A stretch of 64,000 bases of DNA from Castor canadensis. Taxonomy: Eukaryota; Chordata; Mammalia; Rodentia; Castoridae. Every line of letters starts with the position of its first letter. Positions within the stretch are counted from its first letter, which is position 1. The notes under the pieces are model-generated. The model did no database searches, had not been told where the DNA came from, and saw only the letters and a program-made list of their open reading frames with translations. Below are positions 45,607-59,600 of this stretch, one piece after another. Made by a program: the position numbers and the translations under genes. The DNA lies in the NCBI RefSeq assembly GCF_047511655.1, contig NC_133399.1, positions 747,333-811,332 of the forward strand. Reading direction: 5' to 3'.

Positions 45607-45953
45607 CTGAGAACGCGCGCATCCGTGCCAAGGCCCACCTAAGAAAGAGCGCACCTGTGCATGCGCATATCTGAGAAAGCGCGCACCTGTGCGCATGCCT
45701 GCGGACCTGTGCCCGCAGCTGCGTACACACGCACTCCATACGCACAGCTGTGTCTGGACCTGCGGGCCTGCGCGCGCGCTCCTGTGCGCGCCCACGTGAC
45801 TCGTGGGGACGCAGCACCCAGCGCTGCCACCCTAGGCGCCCATTCCTTCCCTCTGTCCCCTCCCTCCGCCCCCAGCGTATTTATGTCTATTTATTGTTGT
45901 TATTATTAATTTATTGGGGTTCTCCGCCCCCGCCTATTTATTTAGCCTGTGGG

Positions 45954-45959
45954 AATAAA
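45954..45959 (+). terminator. GDF15: GDF15 poly(A) signal AATAAA
   Basis: GTGGGAATAAAGCTGATGG, followed by GT-rich DNA (CCTGTGGTGTCC). Confidence 0.88.
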
Positions 45960-46881
45960 GCTGATGGGGATTCCTGTGGTGTCCACCACGCGTTTGAGTG
46001 GCCTCAGTTTCCCCAGGGGACATGGCGCAGAGTGTGGGTGGCGGAGTTGGGGTTTGAGTCCTGGGGTTCGCGCGGGAGAAGCTGCTCCCTGATGGCACCT
46101 GGCCGCCCTCCCTGTCACTCTCTCTCCATGCCAGTTTTGCCTCCATCACATCACCGGTTTGGAAGTGGTACTTGGCTGCCCTCGGATGAGTCACCACAGG
46201 CAGTCCATGTGTCACCGAGTTCATTTGGCAGCTCACCCCGACCTGGGCCAGTCCTGTCCCCCGCCCCGTTGGTGGCACCTCCTCCTAAGTTAATGTCACC
46301 TCCAGAGTCTCATACAGAAAGAGCGGGGAGAGAGTAAGTCCTGAGGCACGCTGTCACTCATATGGCACCTCCTACTTATGCCCTCCTGTCACCCAGAAGC
46401 CTGCGGACGCCTCGGTCAGTCTGCCCCCAAATGTCCACTGTACCTCACACCTTCTCAAACTCCTAGGCGTCCTTCAAAGCCCACTGCAGATTCCCCTCTC
46501 ACCTGCCATCCCCCTGCCTCTCCCTGCAGCCATCCCAAATCTAGGGGCGTCTTTGTCCACTTATGTCCCCCCAGATTGGGAGCTGGTCTGGGTCACGGAT
46601 AGCATGAGCTTGAGCAAACTGAGCACACAGAGGTCTGGGAGCCACAGAGCCTGGTGGGGGAAACCGGGAGGGCTTCCTGGAGGAGGTGGCACAGAGGCTA
46701 AAGCAAGGTGAAAGGCTAGTTCTAATCAGGTGGGTAAACTGAGGCCCAGTGGGAGAAAGGGGGCGTCAGGATTGAACACTCGGCCTCCTGTCACCAGCGC
46801 CGGGGAGCCACGGCGGGTGTCTGAGCAGGGGGGGATGGAGACGGGGACCCGAGCCACACAGCAGCCTCGTCAGTCCCTGAA

Positions 46882-46915
46882 GCATTTATTGAGCACCACC
46901 TGCATGCTGGCAGGA
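46882..46915 (+). mobile_element. MIR fragment in LRRC25 3' UTR
   Basis: CATTTATTGAGCACCACCTG and GCATGCTGGCAG match the MIR segment that in other copies reads TTTATTGAGCACCTACTGTG. Confidence 0.55.
46885..46890 (-). terminator. LRRC25: LRRC25 poly(A) signal
   Basis: Plus-strand TTTATT is AATAAA on the minus strand, about 130 bases after the stop codon. It lies inside an MIR-like piece. Confidence 0.65.
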
Positions 46916-47022
46916 AGAGACGACTGTGTTCCCATTGCTCCGAGGGGTGGACGGGCCGGGGAGGAACTGACCCACCCCGGGTCACCCCCTCCCAGCCAGT
47001 GCCTCAGTGGGGACGTTGAGAC

Positions 47023-49565
<2,543 letters not shown>

Positions 49566-49789
49566 TCAAGCAACCTAGGTGTGGGGGACACACAGGCGTT
49601 CAGCTTTGACCTCAACCCTGTGGTCACCTGCACCCTGGCCGCTGCCTGCGGTGTGCGATTTTTTTTTTTTTTTAATAGCTCAAACCGCTTCTGAAATAGA
49701 AAAAAACGCAGCTGCTCTTGGCTTGTCACCCTTGCAGCTGCTGGCTTCCTGCCTCAGTTTCCCTCCTGGAGAATGGGCGCCTGGCCCAA

Positions 49790-49960
49790 GGCTGGACAGG
49801 GACTGAAGACCGGACCACCCCAGGGTAGCTCCGCCCCCGCCCTGTCAATCTCGCATGACCTGCGGCGCTCTCATTGGCCAAGACGCGGCCATATGCAAAT
49901 GAGGGTTGCCCCGGGTAACTGACTCTTCCCGGTACTCGCTCAGTCCGGGCGGGGGGCGGT
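49790..49960 (-). promoter_or_regulatory. LRRC25: Candidate LRRC25 promoter
   Basis: Upstream of LRRC25 on the minus strand: CCAAT box (ATTGG 49873-49877 on plus) and an octamer ATGCAAAT (49893-49900) within 28 bases, with GC boxes. A 5' UTR splice acceptor CCTAG/GTTGC is possible at 49574-49575, so the first exon may be non-coding and start here. Confidence 0.45.
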
Positions 49961-51102
49961 GAATGGGGGGTCCCGGGAAGGGTCCCCCCCAGTTCTGCTT
50001 TGCACCCCACATTTTAGCACCTCCAGGCTTAGGGTTCCAGCCCCATCCCCACACCTGGTGCCCGGGTCCCCGCTCACCTTGGACCCCCGGGCTGAGGCCA
50101 CCGGTCTGCGGTGATTTTGGGGGCGCCTGAGATCCTGCACGCAGCAAGTTGGGGTGAAGAGGAACTGGTGTCCGGGAGGAGGGCAGAGGGGAAGAGAGAA
50201 AGGGAGCGGATCCGCCCTCGGCAAGGCTCTCACGGGGAGGAGGGGCGGCAGGTCCCACTTCCCTCTTGCTGGAAGCCAGTGGCCCCTCCTGCGCCCCAAG
50301 TGGCCGTCGCCCCTCCCACTGGCTTCCTGGTGTCAGGCCACTTGCCTCCCGACCTGTGTGTGCATTACTTATTCACTCAACAAACATCACCGGTGCTGGG
50401 CTCGTGAAGAGGCCTCGGCCCTGGCCAGGCCCTCAAGGAGCACCCAGTGTTGGGGAGGACACAGCTGGAGAGCTGGACACAGTCGTCCCCCATGCCGCCT
50501 CCTCCTATGGATTCTGGAGAAGGGGACATCAGGGTTGGGGCTTGCATTTGGCTCTCTGCTGACCAGGCTACGAGGAGAAGAGGCCCCTGGGCAGGGGACA
50601 CTGGGTTCCAGGCAGATGGCACTGCAAAGCCAAGGTCCTGAGGCCCAAAGCAGCTGTGGGGGAGGACTGGTGGCAGGCGGAGGCCAGGCCGAGAGACTTG
50701 TGTCACACAGAAAGTCCCCGACACCCTGCAGGCAGACACAGAGGGAGACAGGAAGCCATCTGGGGCCACCAGTGTGGCCTCCTCAATTCAGCCCCATCCA
50801 CCCAACACCCCGGGGGTCCCTGAGACCACCGCCCGGTCCCGTCCCGGGCACCACCTCCCCCCTCATCCTGCCCCTGGGCTCTCAGACACCCCAAATCTGT
50901 CCCTGTCTTCACCCCCACAGCCCTCCCTGGGGCCGAGCCACAGGCCACAACCAGAGGCTGGGCCAGGGGACTTAGGGATCCCATCCATTTTGCAAAGGGT
51001 GCTGTGTGACCCAGGCCGGGTACCTCACCCTCTCTGTGCTGCAGCTCTGAGTTGCATCCCAGTCGCGAGGCATCATTTTTTAAAAATTTTTTTTACAGTC
51101 AT

Positions 51103-51212
51103 TATTTCGAGGCAAGGTCTCGCTCTGCAGCCCCAGGACTGTCCTGGAACTCAGGGGTCCTCCTGACTCCCCACTCCCGCAGGCTGGGATTACAGCTGTG
51201 CACACGGCACGC
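51103..51212 (-). mobile_element. B1 monomer
   Basis: GAGGCAAGGTCTCGCTCTGC and CAGGCTGGGATTACAGCTGT on the plus strand. Confidence 0.7.
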
Positions 51213-51734
51213 GGGAAGAGAGCGCATTGCCACTGGTTTTAGGAAAATCTTACAAGCCACTAAATGCCTGGGGCGGGGGAAGGGGAGAGGATGGCAGGAA
51301 GGAAGTCACGGTTGGTCAACCCCGGCCTCTCTACAGCATTTCGTGGTAGAGGCTGACCTGGTCCCGGGAGGCCATGTCAGGGGGCCACAGGGCAGAGAAA
51401 GGCAAACGGGTCACACGTGGCCGCGCGCCCGCCCAGGACGGTTGACGGCGCTGTGCACTGCGCCGGGTGCTCGCGGGCGCCCCCTGCAGGGCGCCCCGTT
51501 CCTCCCCCTTTGGCTCCCCAGAACCGCTTGTCACAGTTGTCCCTTTTGACCTCCAGCCTTAGGCTCTGCTTCTGGGTCTGTCCCCAGCACTCCAGGAAAC
51601 CTGGGTCCCTAGTTGACCGACTCATCGTTTTAAGCAGCGCACTCGAATGTACTATACAGCCGTTAAAAAGGTGACCCAACTGTGACAGTAGCAGCCAGGC
51701 ACTGCTTACGTAGTGATGGTGATGCCGCACGATT

Positions 51735-51806
51735 CTTCACAGCAGCCCGTGAGGCAGATGCTGACATTAGCTCCGTCTTACAGGTGGGGAAACTGAGGCA
51801 CCGGTG
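51735..51806 (+). mobile_element. MIR fragment
   Basis: TCACAGCAGCCCGTGAGGCA and CTTACAGGTGGGGAAACTGA. Confidence 0.65.
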
Positions 51807-51932
51807 TTAGAGCAGCTTGGCAAGACTCTGAAGGACCGAAGGGTCTGCCTTGTGGCCACCACGTGGCTGCCGGGTGCTCAGAGATGAGAATTTACCTGGA
51901 AGGGTTTGCAGAGTGACTGATGGACCCACGGA

Positions 51933-52083
51933 CTTGAGCAGGACGATGGTGAGTTCCAGGCCAGCCTGCACTATACAGCGAGACCCTGTCTCAAAACCTC
52001 AAAACAGAAGGCCCACCAAGGTTGGCTCCAGGAGGATCGTGGTTCAAGTCCAGCCAGGGCAAAAACTTGGAGAGACCCCCCAT
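51933..52083 (+). mobile_element. Two B1 fragments
   Basis: GAGTTCCAGGCCAGCCTGCA with GAGACCCTGTCTCAAAACCT, then GGAGGATCGTGGTTCAAGTC with GAGAGACCCCCCATCTG. Confidence 0.65.
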
Positions 52084-52092
52084 CTGAACTAA

Positions 52093-52305
52093 TGTCTGGG
52101 CGTGGTGGCTCACTGCTGTAATCCCGGCTATCAGGAGGCAAAGATGAGGAGGGGCACGGGTCAAAGCCAGCCCAGGCAAATAGTCCTTGAGACCCCATCT
52201 CGAAAAACCCTTCACAAAACAGGGCTGGCGCAATGGCTCCAGTGGGAGAGCGCCTGCCTAGCAAGCGTGAGGCCGTGAGTTCAAACCCCAGTGCCCCAGG
52301 AAAAC
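52093..52305 (+). mobile_element. Dimeric B1 + ID-like SINE, full length
   Basis: TGGGCGTGGTGGCTCACTGC, linker CGAAAAACCCTTCACAAAAC and ID half with GAGAGCGCCTGCCTAGCAAG and GAGTTCAAACCCCAGTGCC. The linker differs from the CCAAAATAACCAGAGC type, so at least two subfamilies exist in the window. Confidence 0.85.
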
Positions 52306-52483
52306 ATACGCAAATGCACATCTGGAAGTCGGCCTCTCGGGGAACCTGGGGCGCCCCGGCTGCATCCGGCTGCAGCTGCTGACTCTGTGCTGCCCCCGCG
52401 TGTCCACACGTGGACCTGCAGGCCCGGTGACGTCACACGCGCGGGAGTCCAGCACTGCGGGGTCACGCGCGCCTTGGTGCGGC

Positions 52484-52530
52484 AGTAAACATTTAATGAG
52501 TGCCTACTGTATGCCTAGGTAGCATTGGGT
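52484..52530 (+). mobile_element. MIR fragment
   Basis: CATTTAATGAGTGCCTACTG and TATGCCTAGG. Confidence 0.6.
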
Positions 52531-53029
52531 GATGAGCTCCATTCCTCCCTCCCCTGCCCCTCTCCCGGGCCTAGGGTCTCGGGATGAGTGTCCTGGAGGG
52601 CCTGACCACAGGGGGACACAGGCGCCCCCGTTCCCAAGGGGAGGCGGGGCGGTGAGATCCGGAGGCGGCGGCGTGCGGGAGCCATGGAAGGTGCTGGGCG
52701 CTGCAGTCCCCTGCGCTGACCGCACGGCTCCGCGAGGTGGCTGGGGCCGGGCTGGTGCCACCTGGGGTCACAACAGTGGCACGGGGCGCAGAGTTCACAC
52801 TGAGCTCCAGCCCCAGGAGACTGCGCACACGAGGCTGAGGGGCGGCTTCCGGGGACCCGCTGCCCAGGCCCACGCCCCCAGGGAGCCTCGGCCCCTCCTG
52901 CCCACCAGCGGCCTCCCTCGCCTGCCTCTCCCGGGAGGGTTCCCTAGGGGTTCCAGTCCTGGGGCTCAAGGAGTGAGGCTTGTGGTCACACCAGGGACAC
53001 AGCGACAGGTCCTGGCCAGCGCCAGAGAG

Positions 53030-53800
53030 GGGAGGGGCAGGAGGAGGGGGAATGGGGAGGGGAGGAGGGAGGGAGGGGGCAGGAGAGGGGGGAGGAGGGG
53101 GAATGGGGAGGGGGAGGGGCAGGAGGAGGGGGAATGGGGAGGGGGAGGGGCAGGAGGAGGGGGAATGGGGAGGGGGAGGGGCAGGAGGAGGGGGGAGGGG
53201 CAGGAGGAGGGGAATGGGGAGGGGGAGGGGCAGGAGGAGGGGGAATGGGGAGGGGAGGAGGGAGGGAGGGGGCAGGAGAGGGGGGAGGAGGGGGAATAAG
53301 GAGGGGGAGGGGCAGGAGGAGGGGGAATGGGGAGGGGGAGGGGCAGGAGGAGGGGGAATGGGGAGGGGAAGAGGAAGGGAGGGGGCAGGAGAGGGGGGAG
53401 GAGGGGGAATAAGGAGGGGGAGGGGCAGGAGGAGGGGGAATGGGGAGGGGGAGGGGCAGGAGGAGGGGGAATAAGGAGGGGGAGGGGCAGGAGGAGGGGG
53501 AATGGGGAGGGGGAGGGGCAGGAGGAGGGGGAATGGGGAGGGGCAGGAGGAGGGGGAATGGGGAGGGGAGGAGGGAGGGAGGGGGCAGGAGAGGGGGGAG
53601 GAGGGGGAATGGGGAGGGGAGGAGGGAGGGAGGGGGCAGGAGAGGGGGGAGGAGGGGGAATGGGGAGGGGAGGAGGGAGGGAGGGGGCAGGAGGGGGGGG
53701 AGGGGGAGGGGCAGGAGGAGGGGGAATGGGGAGGGGGAGGAGGGAGGGAGGGGGAATGAGGAGGGGGGAATGGGAGCGCTTGGAGGAGGGAAGGGAAGGA
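53030..53800 (+). repeat. Pure-purine G-rich minisatellite, 31- and 51-bp units
   Basis: AATGGGGAGGGGGAGGGGC with AGGAGGAGGGGG makes a 31-base unit (for example starts at 53102 and 53133); a longer unit of about 51 bases with GGGAGGGAGGGGGCAGGAGA recurs between. Apart from occasional C and T the plus strand is purine for about 770 bases. The long Gly/Arg/Glu and Pro/Ser frames across it are artefacts. Confidence 0.93.
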
Positions 53801-54263
53801 AAGGAGGGGAGGAGCAGGAGGGGGCGGAGCTATCTCTGGAGGCGGAGCAGGGCGCGGTGGACACAGGTCTCCCAGGGTTGGGGTGCAGCCCTGACCTCTG
53901 CTTACTGCAGTCCACTGCTTCCACCCTCCCAGGACCCCTACCTACCCGGCCTTCCTGGGGGCGTCACCTCCGCTTGCCCTGCAGGGGTGGGGAGGAGTCC
54001 ATGGGTCACCTGCTTGGCAGAGACAGGTCATCATCAGAGGCAATGTAACAAACGAATTGAACCCAAGTTTTCCTGTCCCGGAACCTTCCAAGTGGGACCC
54101 CGTGGTTGCTTGAAGTGAAAGGGCATGGTGGTAGCGGGGGGTGGGGGGACCCAGAGAGGCCTTCTTGGCCTCTCCGCATATGGGGAGGACCCTCTGGACA
54201 TCAAGAGTGGCCTTTGCAAGCACCTTGTGCACGGTGCGTGCTAGGCAAGCGCTCACTCAGTTC

Positions 54264-54483
54264 AGGAGCTGGGAACAGGTGACTCACGCCTGTAATCCCA
54301 GCTACTTGGGACGCTGAGATTGGGAGGATCATGGTTGGAGGCCAGCCAGGGCAAATAGCTCTGGAGACCCCATCTCCACAATAACCAGGGCAAAATGGAC
54401 TGGAGATGTGGCTCAAGCGCTGGAGCGCCCGCTTTGCAAGTGCAAGGCCCTGAGTTCAAAACCCACTTGCACCAAAACCAAAA
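54264..54483 (+). mobile_element. Dimeric B1 + ID-like SINE, full length
   Basis: GTGACTCACGCCTGTAATCC, linker CCACAATAACCAGGGCAAAA and ID half with GAGCGCCCGCTTTGCAAGTG. A short ID piece (CTAGGCAAGCGCTCACT) precedes it. Confidence 0.85.
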
Positions 54484-55899
54484 CTCCTCCAACGCCTTGC
54501 CGGGGTGCCCGCCTCAGGGCCTTGACCTGGGCTGTGATCAGTCTTTCACATCTCTCTTCCTCGCGTGAGCGCGCGGACGGGGGTGCTTGCAGGGCGCCCC
54601 ATTAGGGAGCGCGCGCTTGCAGCCGGGGAGTGTGGGGAGCGCCTCGCGGTTGCCATGACAACCGCCCCCCGCCCACCTCCGGGGAGCCCGGCCCACTGCG
54701 TCGTGGCTGACCCTGTCCCCTGCCCTGTGCGCACAGCACGTGGCACGGCCTGGAACTACGGGGGCGCTCCATTCTCACTGTCCGCCTCCCCATCAAGAGT
54801 GTGTGCTCCACGAGTGACGTCCCCCACCCGGCACACAGAAGGCGCTCAGTGAACAGTCGTGGGGTGGGTGGATGGATGGATGGAGACTCACGGTGACCCA
54901 AGGACCCGTGGCTCGGAGAGGGCGAGGGGTCATCTCCAGGGGAGGCACAGGAAGGGGGCGAGACCAACGTGGTGGGCTATTGGGGCGCCGCACCCCCTCT
55001 CTCCTGATTCGCAGTGCTGGTGGGAACGCTCGTTGGGAGGTGTCGTCGAGGCTGTGTCCCCCCACGGCCTCCAGCCCCGGGCAGTCGCCCGCCGCAGCCC
55101 AAGGAGAGGAAGCTGGGGGAGGGGGCGGTGGGCTGGACAGGAAATGGAAGGGCCGGCGACAGCTCCGCGGGGCCCTCGGGTGGAGGCGGGGTGGCCCTGC
55201 CCTTCCTCTGCCTGTCTGGACCCCCGGCGGCTCCCGGCTTCCCGCCCTCCCGCCGGTCAGCAGAGGTGGGGGCGTCCCGTCCCGGGGGGGAGGTCGGCTT
55301 TTATGGGGGGAGTTGTACTAGGGGTTCAGACAGCAGCGAGTGACATCCGGACTGTCACACACGACACAGGAAATACGACCCCCGTCACACAATGCAGGTC
55401 CCAGAGAGCGGCGAGCCACCTACGCGCGCGCGGAGGCCCACACGCGACCTCCCGCAGCCCAGCCAGGGACAGGCGCCCACACAGGCCACCGTGCCCTTGG
55501 GTGCCTGCCCGCCCACGCGCAACGACGCACGCGTGCCTCGCTCCCAAGGGAGCTGCGTGTTTGCATACACGCACTCGTTGATTAGTAACGACAAACCCGG
55601 ACCCGGAGTCACCCCTCCCACGTCCCGCTGCCCTGCCACGCACGTCCACGCGGCTCTCCCGGACGTAGGCAGCCTGCCCTGCGGGGCTCCTGTCTCCGGG
55701 GCCCCCGACTCCCTGCACATCGCTGGGGGCATCCCGAGCCCCGCCACAGGGCAACCAGAACAGCGAGGCTGGACAGTCACCCAGCAGCTGCTGGACACCA
55801 AGAGGGCAGTGGGGGGGGGTGGCTCCCGGGCACCCCCAAAACTGTGCAGCTGGGAGAGACCCCGGGTGCGTGCACTGAGTCCTCAGAGGGTGGGGTGCA

Positions 55900-56569
55900 A
55901 GGTGGGTCCCCCGGGTGACCGCGAACCCCACTTGGGTCCCGCGCACCGCGGGAGGCTGCGCACCTGGTGCGCGGTGGCCTGGGCGTCGCTGTCCTTTCGG
56001 GCACTCAGCTAGCTGTGTGGCACGGTGCGCGCGCGCGTCGTGCCGGGTCCTGGCGGTGTCGCTGTCGCGTTTGGAGGGGCGGTCGGTGCTCCCGTGTGTA
56101 GGACGACTGGGTTGGCGTGGTCCTTGCGGTCCGATGGGGTGTGTGGGTAGCCGGCGCGCCTCCACCCCCACTGCGCGTGCGCGCCCAGCCCGCGGTCCCC
56201 ACACCCGCGCGTCCGCCATCGCCCCTTTAAGAGCGGGGCCCGCGGCTGGCGGGCGGGGGCGCGCGCGGCGGGCAGAGGGGACGCGCGCTTCCCGGAACAG
56301 CCCGCGCCGAGGGAAGGGAAGGAAAAACAATAATAATAAGAGTCACATCAAATCGAATCAAACCCGCGGCGGCCAGGGCCCACGCTGGCGCCGCCCTGGC
56401 CGCCTGCAGCTCCCCCGCGCGGACGATGGCCGCGGTGCCCGCCCGGGGCCCGGGGCGGTGAGGCCGGGGGCGCGGGGTAGCTATGGCGACGGCGAGCGCG
56501 GCCCCCGGCGCCGCCTGACAGGTGTGGGCCCGGGCGGCGGCGGCGGCCACGACGGCGACGCGGAGCAGC
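55900..56569 (+). promoter_or_regulatory. SSBP4: SSBP4 CpG-island promoter and 5' UTR
   Basis: Dense CpG, no clear TATA box; CGCCATCGCCCCTTTAAGAG near 56214-56232 and many GC-rich blocks. An odd AT-rich patch (AACAATAATAATAAGAGTCA at about 56327-56346) interrupts the GC-rich leader. The start site is not fixed. Confidence 0.55.
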
Positions 56570-56628
56570 ATGTACGCCAAGGGCGCCAAGGGCTCGGCGG
56601 TGCCCTCCGACAGCCAGGCCCGCGAGAA
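56570..56628 (+). CDS. SSBP4: SSBP4 coding exon 1
   Basis: ATG in GCAGCATGT; 19 codons plus two bases of Lys20; donor GTGAGTGG. Confidence 0.93.
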
Positions 56629-59600
56629 GTGAGTGGGCGCGGGGCGCGAAGTGCGATGGGCTCCGAGCCGACGGCCACGGGGCACCAGCCGGGCTCGGCG
56701 CGCGCGGGGGCACGAGACTTGCGGGGGCGCGCGAGACCTGAGGGGCGCGAGATCTGGGTGGGCACAGCAGACCCTTAGGTGCGCGGGACTTGGGGGTGTG
56801 TGTGTGGGGGGGGGGGCCGCGCGAGACTTGAGGGGCGCGAGAGTTGAGGGGTCGCGCGAGACCCTTAGGGGCGCGGGACTTGTAAGGGGCCCGCGAGGCC
56901 CGAGGGGCGCGAGATTTGAGGGGTCGCGCGAGAGCGGGGGGCTGGGGGGTGGCGGGAGATTTGAGTGGGCAAAGGCAGACCCTTCAGGGCGCGGGACTTG
57001 GAGGGGCGTGACTTGCGGGGGGGCTGCGGGAGATTTGAGGGGGCCGCGATAGAGTTTGGGGCACGAGACCTGGTAGGGTGTATGAGACTCTTTAGGGCGC
57101 ATGAGACCCTTAGGGACGCGAGATTTGGGGGAGGCTCGAGACTTGGGGGGTCTCGAAAGTGGTAGACCTCCCACCCGCAGCAGCGAGACTGGGGTTCCCA
57201 GGCTGCCTATGTGGGGGGAAGCAGGCCTGCCTAGGGGGCACAACCTAGATGGAAGGTTTCCAACGCCATGCCCCAGAGCTGGAGATGAGGGCAGGCCCGC
57301 GGGGCGCGTGGCCACCTGTCCCAGCTGCCCAGTGGCCACGGCGTGGCCATGTGCGCCCAGGACCTCGGTACCTGGCTCTGGAGGGCCTGCGTGTGCAGGA
57401 AGGGCCAAGGTCCCCTGGGGTCCTGAAGCCCTGCTTTCGATGGATGGCACCCCTGGCCTGTCCCCCGCCAGCTGGGGTCTGCAGGTAGCCACCCAGCAGT
57501 GGGAACTCCTCAGGGCGCAGGAGAGTGGGTAGCGGGGGTGTGATGGTAGGGAAGTTCGGCACAGGGAGGCGAGTGTCTAGCTACCTGCCGTGTCATGGAC
57601 CTGCCACACGTGTACATACACTGTGTAGACGGCAGAGTGGCACAGGCTGAGGAGATGTCCAGGCATGGCATGTGCAAAGGCCCTGGGGCTGGCCCACGCC
57701 AAGGTGGGTGAAGGGGCAGCCCTGGGCTCGTCGTGTGGAAGGCCATGGACAGTCGGGACAGCAGGGGAGGCCTGCATAGTGTTCCGGGCAGAGCTGATGG
57801 CAGCCATGAGCTAGACAGGAGATGGGAGGGCGGCCAGTAGGTTTGAGTGGAGGTGGTGGGCTCAGCTGGCATTTGACCCCATCAGACATCTCAGGAGAGA
57901 TGACAGTGACTTGACCCTGTCCTCTGCCCACAACAGGGCTGGGAGGGGGGATTGTCACCATTTCTGACCCCTTCTCCCCATGACCTCACCCTAGCCTGCC
58001 CAGCAGACACGTCGGGCCTCAGAACCCTCACCCAGAGCCATCCCATCACCTAAAGGGTCTCCTGGAGACACGGGGTTGGAGGGAGCTTGCTGCTAAAGAA
58101 AACTTGGAAATCACCAGGGCGTCTGATCCACAAGTCCCCATGTCACCCGCAGGGACCCCAGGTCCTAGAGGAGAAGCCAGGGGCTTGGCTTCCTGGGCGC
58201 CCAGCTGCCTCCTGTCCCTGGCCTTGGATTCCCTTCAGAGTCCCCTCCCTCCAGCTCATGGCCATCCTGCACTGAGCCTCATCTGCCCATCACGGCCTGG
58301 TGGCCAGCGTCACATGGGCGGCCCTGCCCTTGGGGCCCCGCAGTCACTCAGAGTCCATGGCGGCAGGAGGCCGGGGCCTGCAGGTCCCTGCACATCGGTG
58401 TGTTTAGAACTTCAGGGAGGTGCAGGTGCGGGCCCCAGGGTCTTGGCAGGGCCACAGGAGGCGGACAGGCTGGCACTGGTGACAAGACGCTGCAGGTCGG
58501 CCCCGCGGGTTGGCGGAGGAAGGACTGTGGGTCAGAAGGTCACTTTGGGGGACTGGTTAGAGTGTGTGTGTCCAGGGGATGCTGGGCAGTGAGTGTACGG
58601 TAATTGCCCATAATTACGGGAGCTCCCATGTCACAAGTGGCCCTCGCGGTGTCTCCTCGCATGCGCGCTCCAGGTCCAGGCGCCCCTTACCCTCCAGATC
58701 TCGCGGTCCTTCCGGAGGGGCGCGGGGTTGCCTGTGGCTCTGCCCAGGGCCTGAGCCTCCCCTTGGCCCCCTTCCTCTTCCTGGCACACGAGCCCTTAGG
58801 TGGCATTGACCAGTCCTCCCCTGTCCCGTCCTGGGACCCCAGCCTGCGCGTCCCATAGGCCAGAGGGGCAGAGCCAGGTCTCACGTGGTAGGCACAGGCT
58901 GGTGGGTAGAGCAGCAGGGGGTCAGTGTGACAGGTGACAGGTGACAGCGGAGGTGGGGGAAGTGCCTCAGATGGGGGCAGCCAGTGCAAAGGCCCTAGGG
59001 CAGGAGGCCCTGGGGGATCTCGGGGAATCCAGGCGTCCTTGGTGGCCTGAACCAGGTGTGTGGGGAAGGGCGCAGGGCAGGGCTGGGGTCAGAAGGAGGG
59101 GTTCACCCTGTGATTGTTTCAGCTGGGGTCCCCTGAGGCCCAGACTGGCCTCCAACCCCTGGGCTCAAGCCATCTACCTGAGTAGCTGGGACTACAGGTG
59201 CCACCTGGCCTCTGGGGACAGGTGGAGGGAGGGGCAGGAGTGGACGATGGGCTGGGGGGAGGGGAGGTCCCCTGGGCCTCTAACTGGTGAGGACTGGGGG
59301 GATGGCTGGAGGTGGATGACAGCTGAAGGGACAGGAGGAGGGGAGGGAATGGTGGGCACCTAGGCCTCCAGCCTGGGTTCAGGTCCCTCTGGAAAACCCG
59401 TGGGAAGCAGGAGGGAGGGCAGAGGTGGTGACTACCAAGAGATCACCTTCAGGACAGTCCTGTGCCCTGGCTGGGGCTGACCTGACCTTCCCAGACAGCC
59501 TGCCTGGGTCCCCCAGATTTGCTCCCTGTCCGCTCCTGGCATCACCTCAGCGTTTTGTGCGCTCCTCTGACCCCGAGAACGGCAGGGGGCGTGGGCAGCC

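Larger units (their letters stand above)
45321..45980 (+). other. GDF15: GDF15 3' untranslated region
   Basis: Contains the 90-bp repeats, then AU-rich elements (several ATTTA within about 45877-45948), then the poly(A) signal. AU-rich elements mark short-lived mRNAs, which fits a stress cytokine. Confidence 0.75.
49960..56200. other. Intergenic DNA between LRRC25 and SSBP4
   Basis: Divergent interval: LRRC25 reads left and SSBP4 right. It contains B1 and dimeric SINEs, MIR pieces, an 800-bp purine array (53030-53800) and CpG-rich DNA from about 55000 toward the SSBP4 promoter. No coding exon was recognised. Confidence 0.6.

Noticed and set aside
44621-45638. Long frames over GDF15 exon 2 and its 3' repeats in other frames
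   Set aside because: The true frame is fixed by homology, the splice acceptor at 44691 and the cysteine pattern. The others are shadows, helped by the 90-base repeat being a multiple of three.
52986-54118. Frames of more than 250 codons with Gly-Arg-Glu or Pro-Ser repeats
   Set aside because: They come from the purine minisatellite, with no promoter, splice signals or domain.
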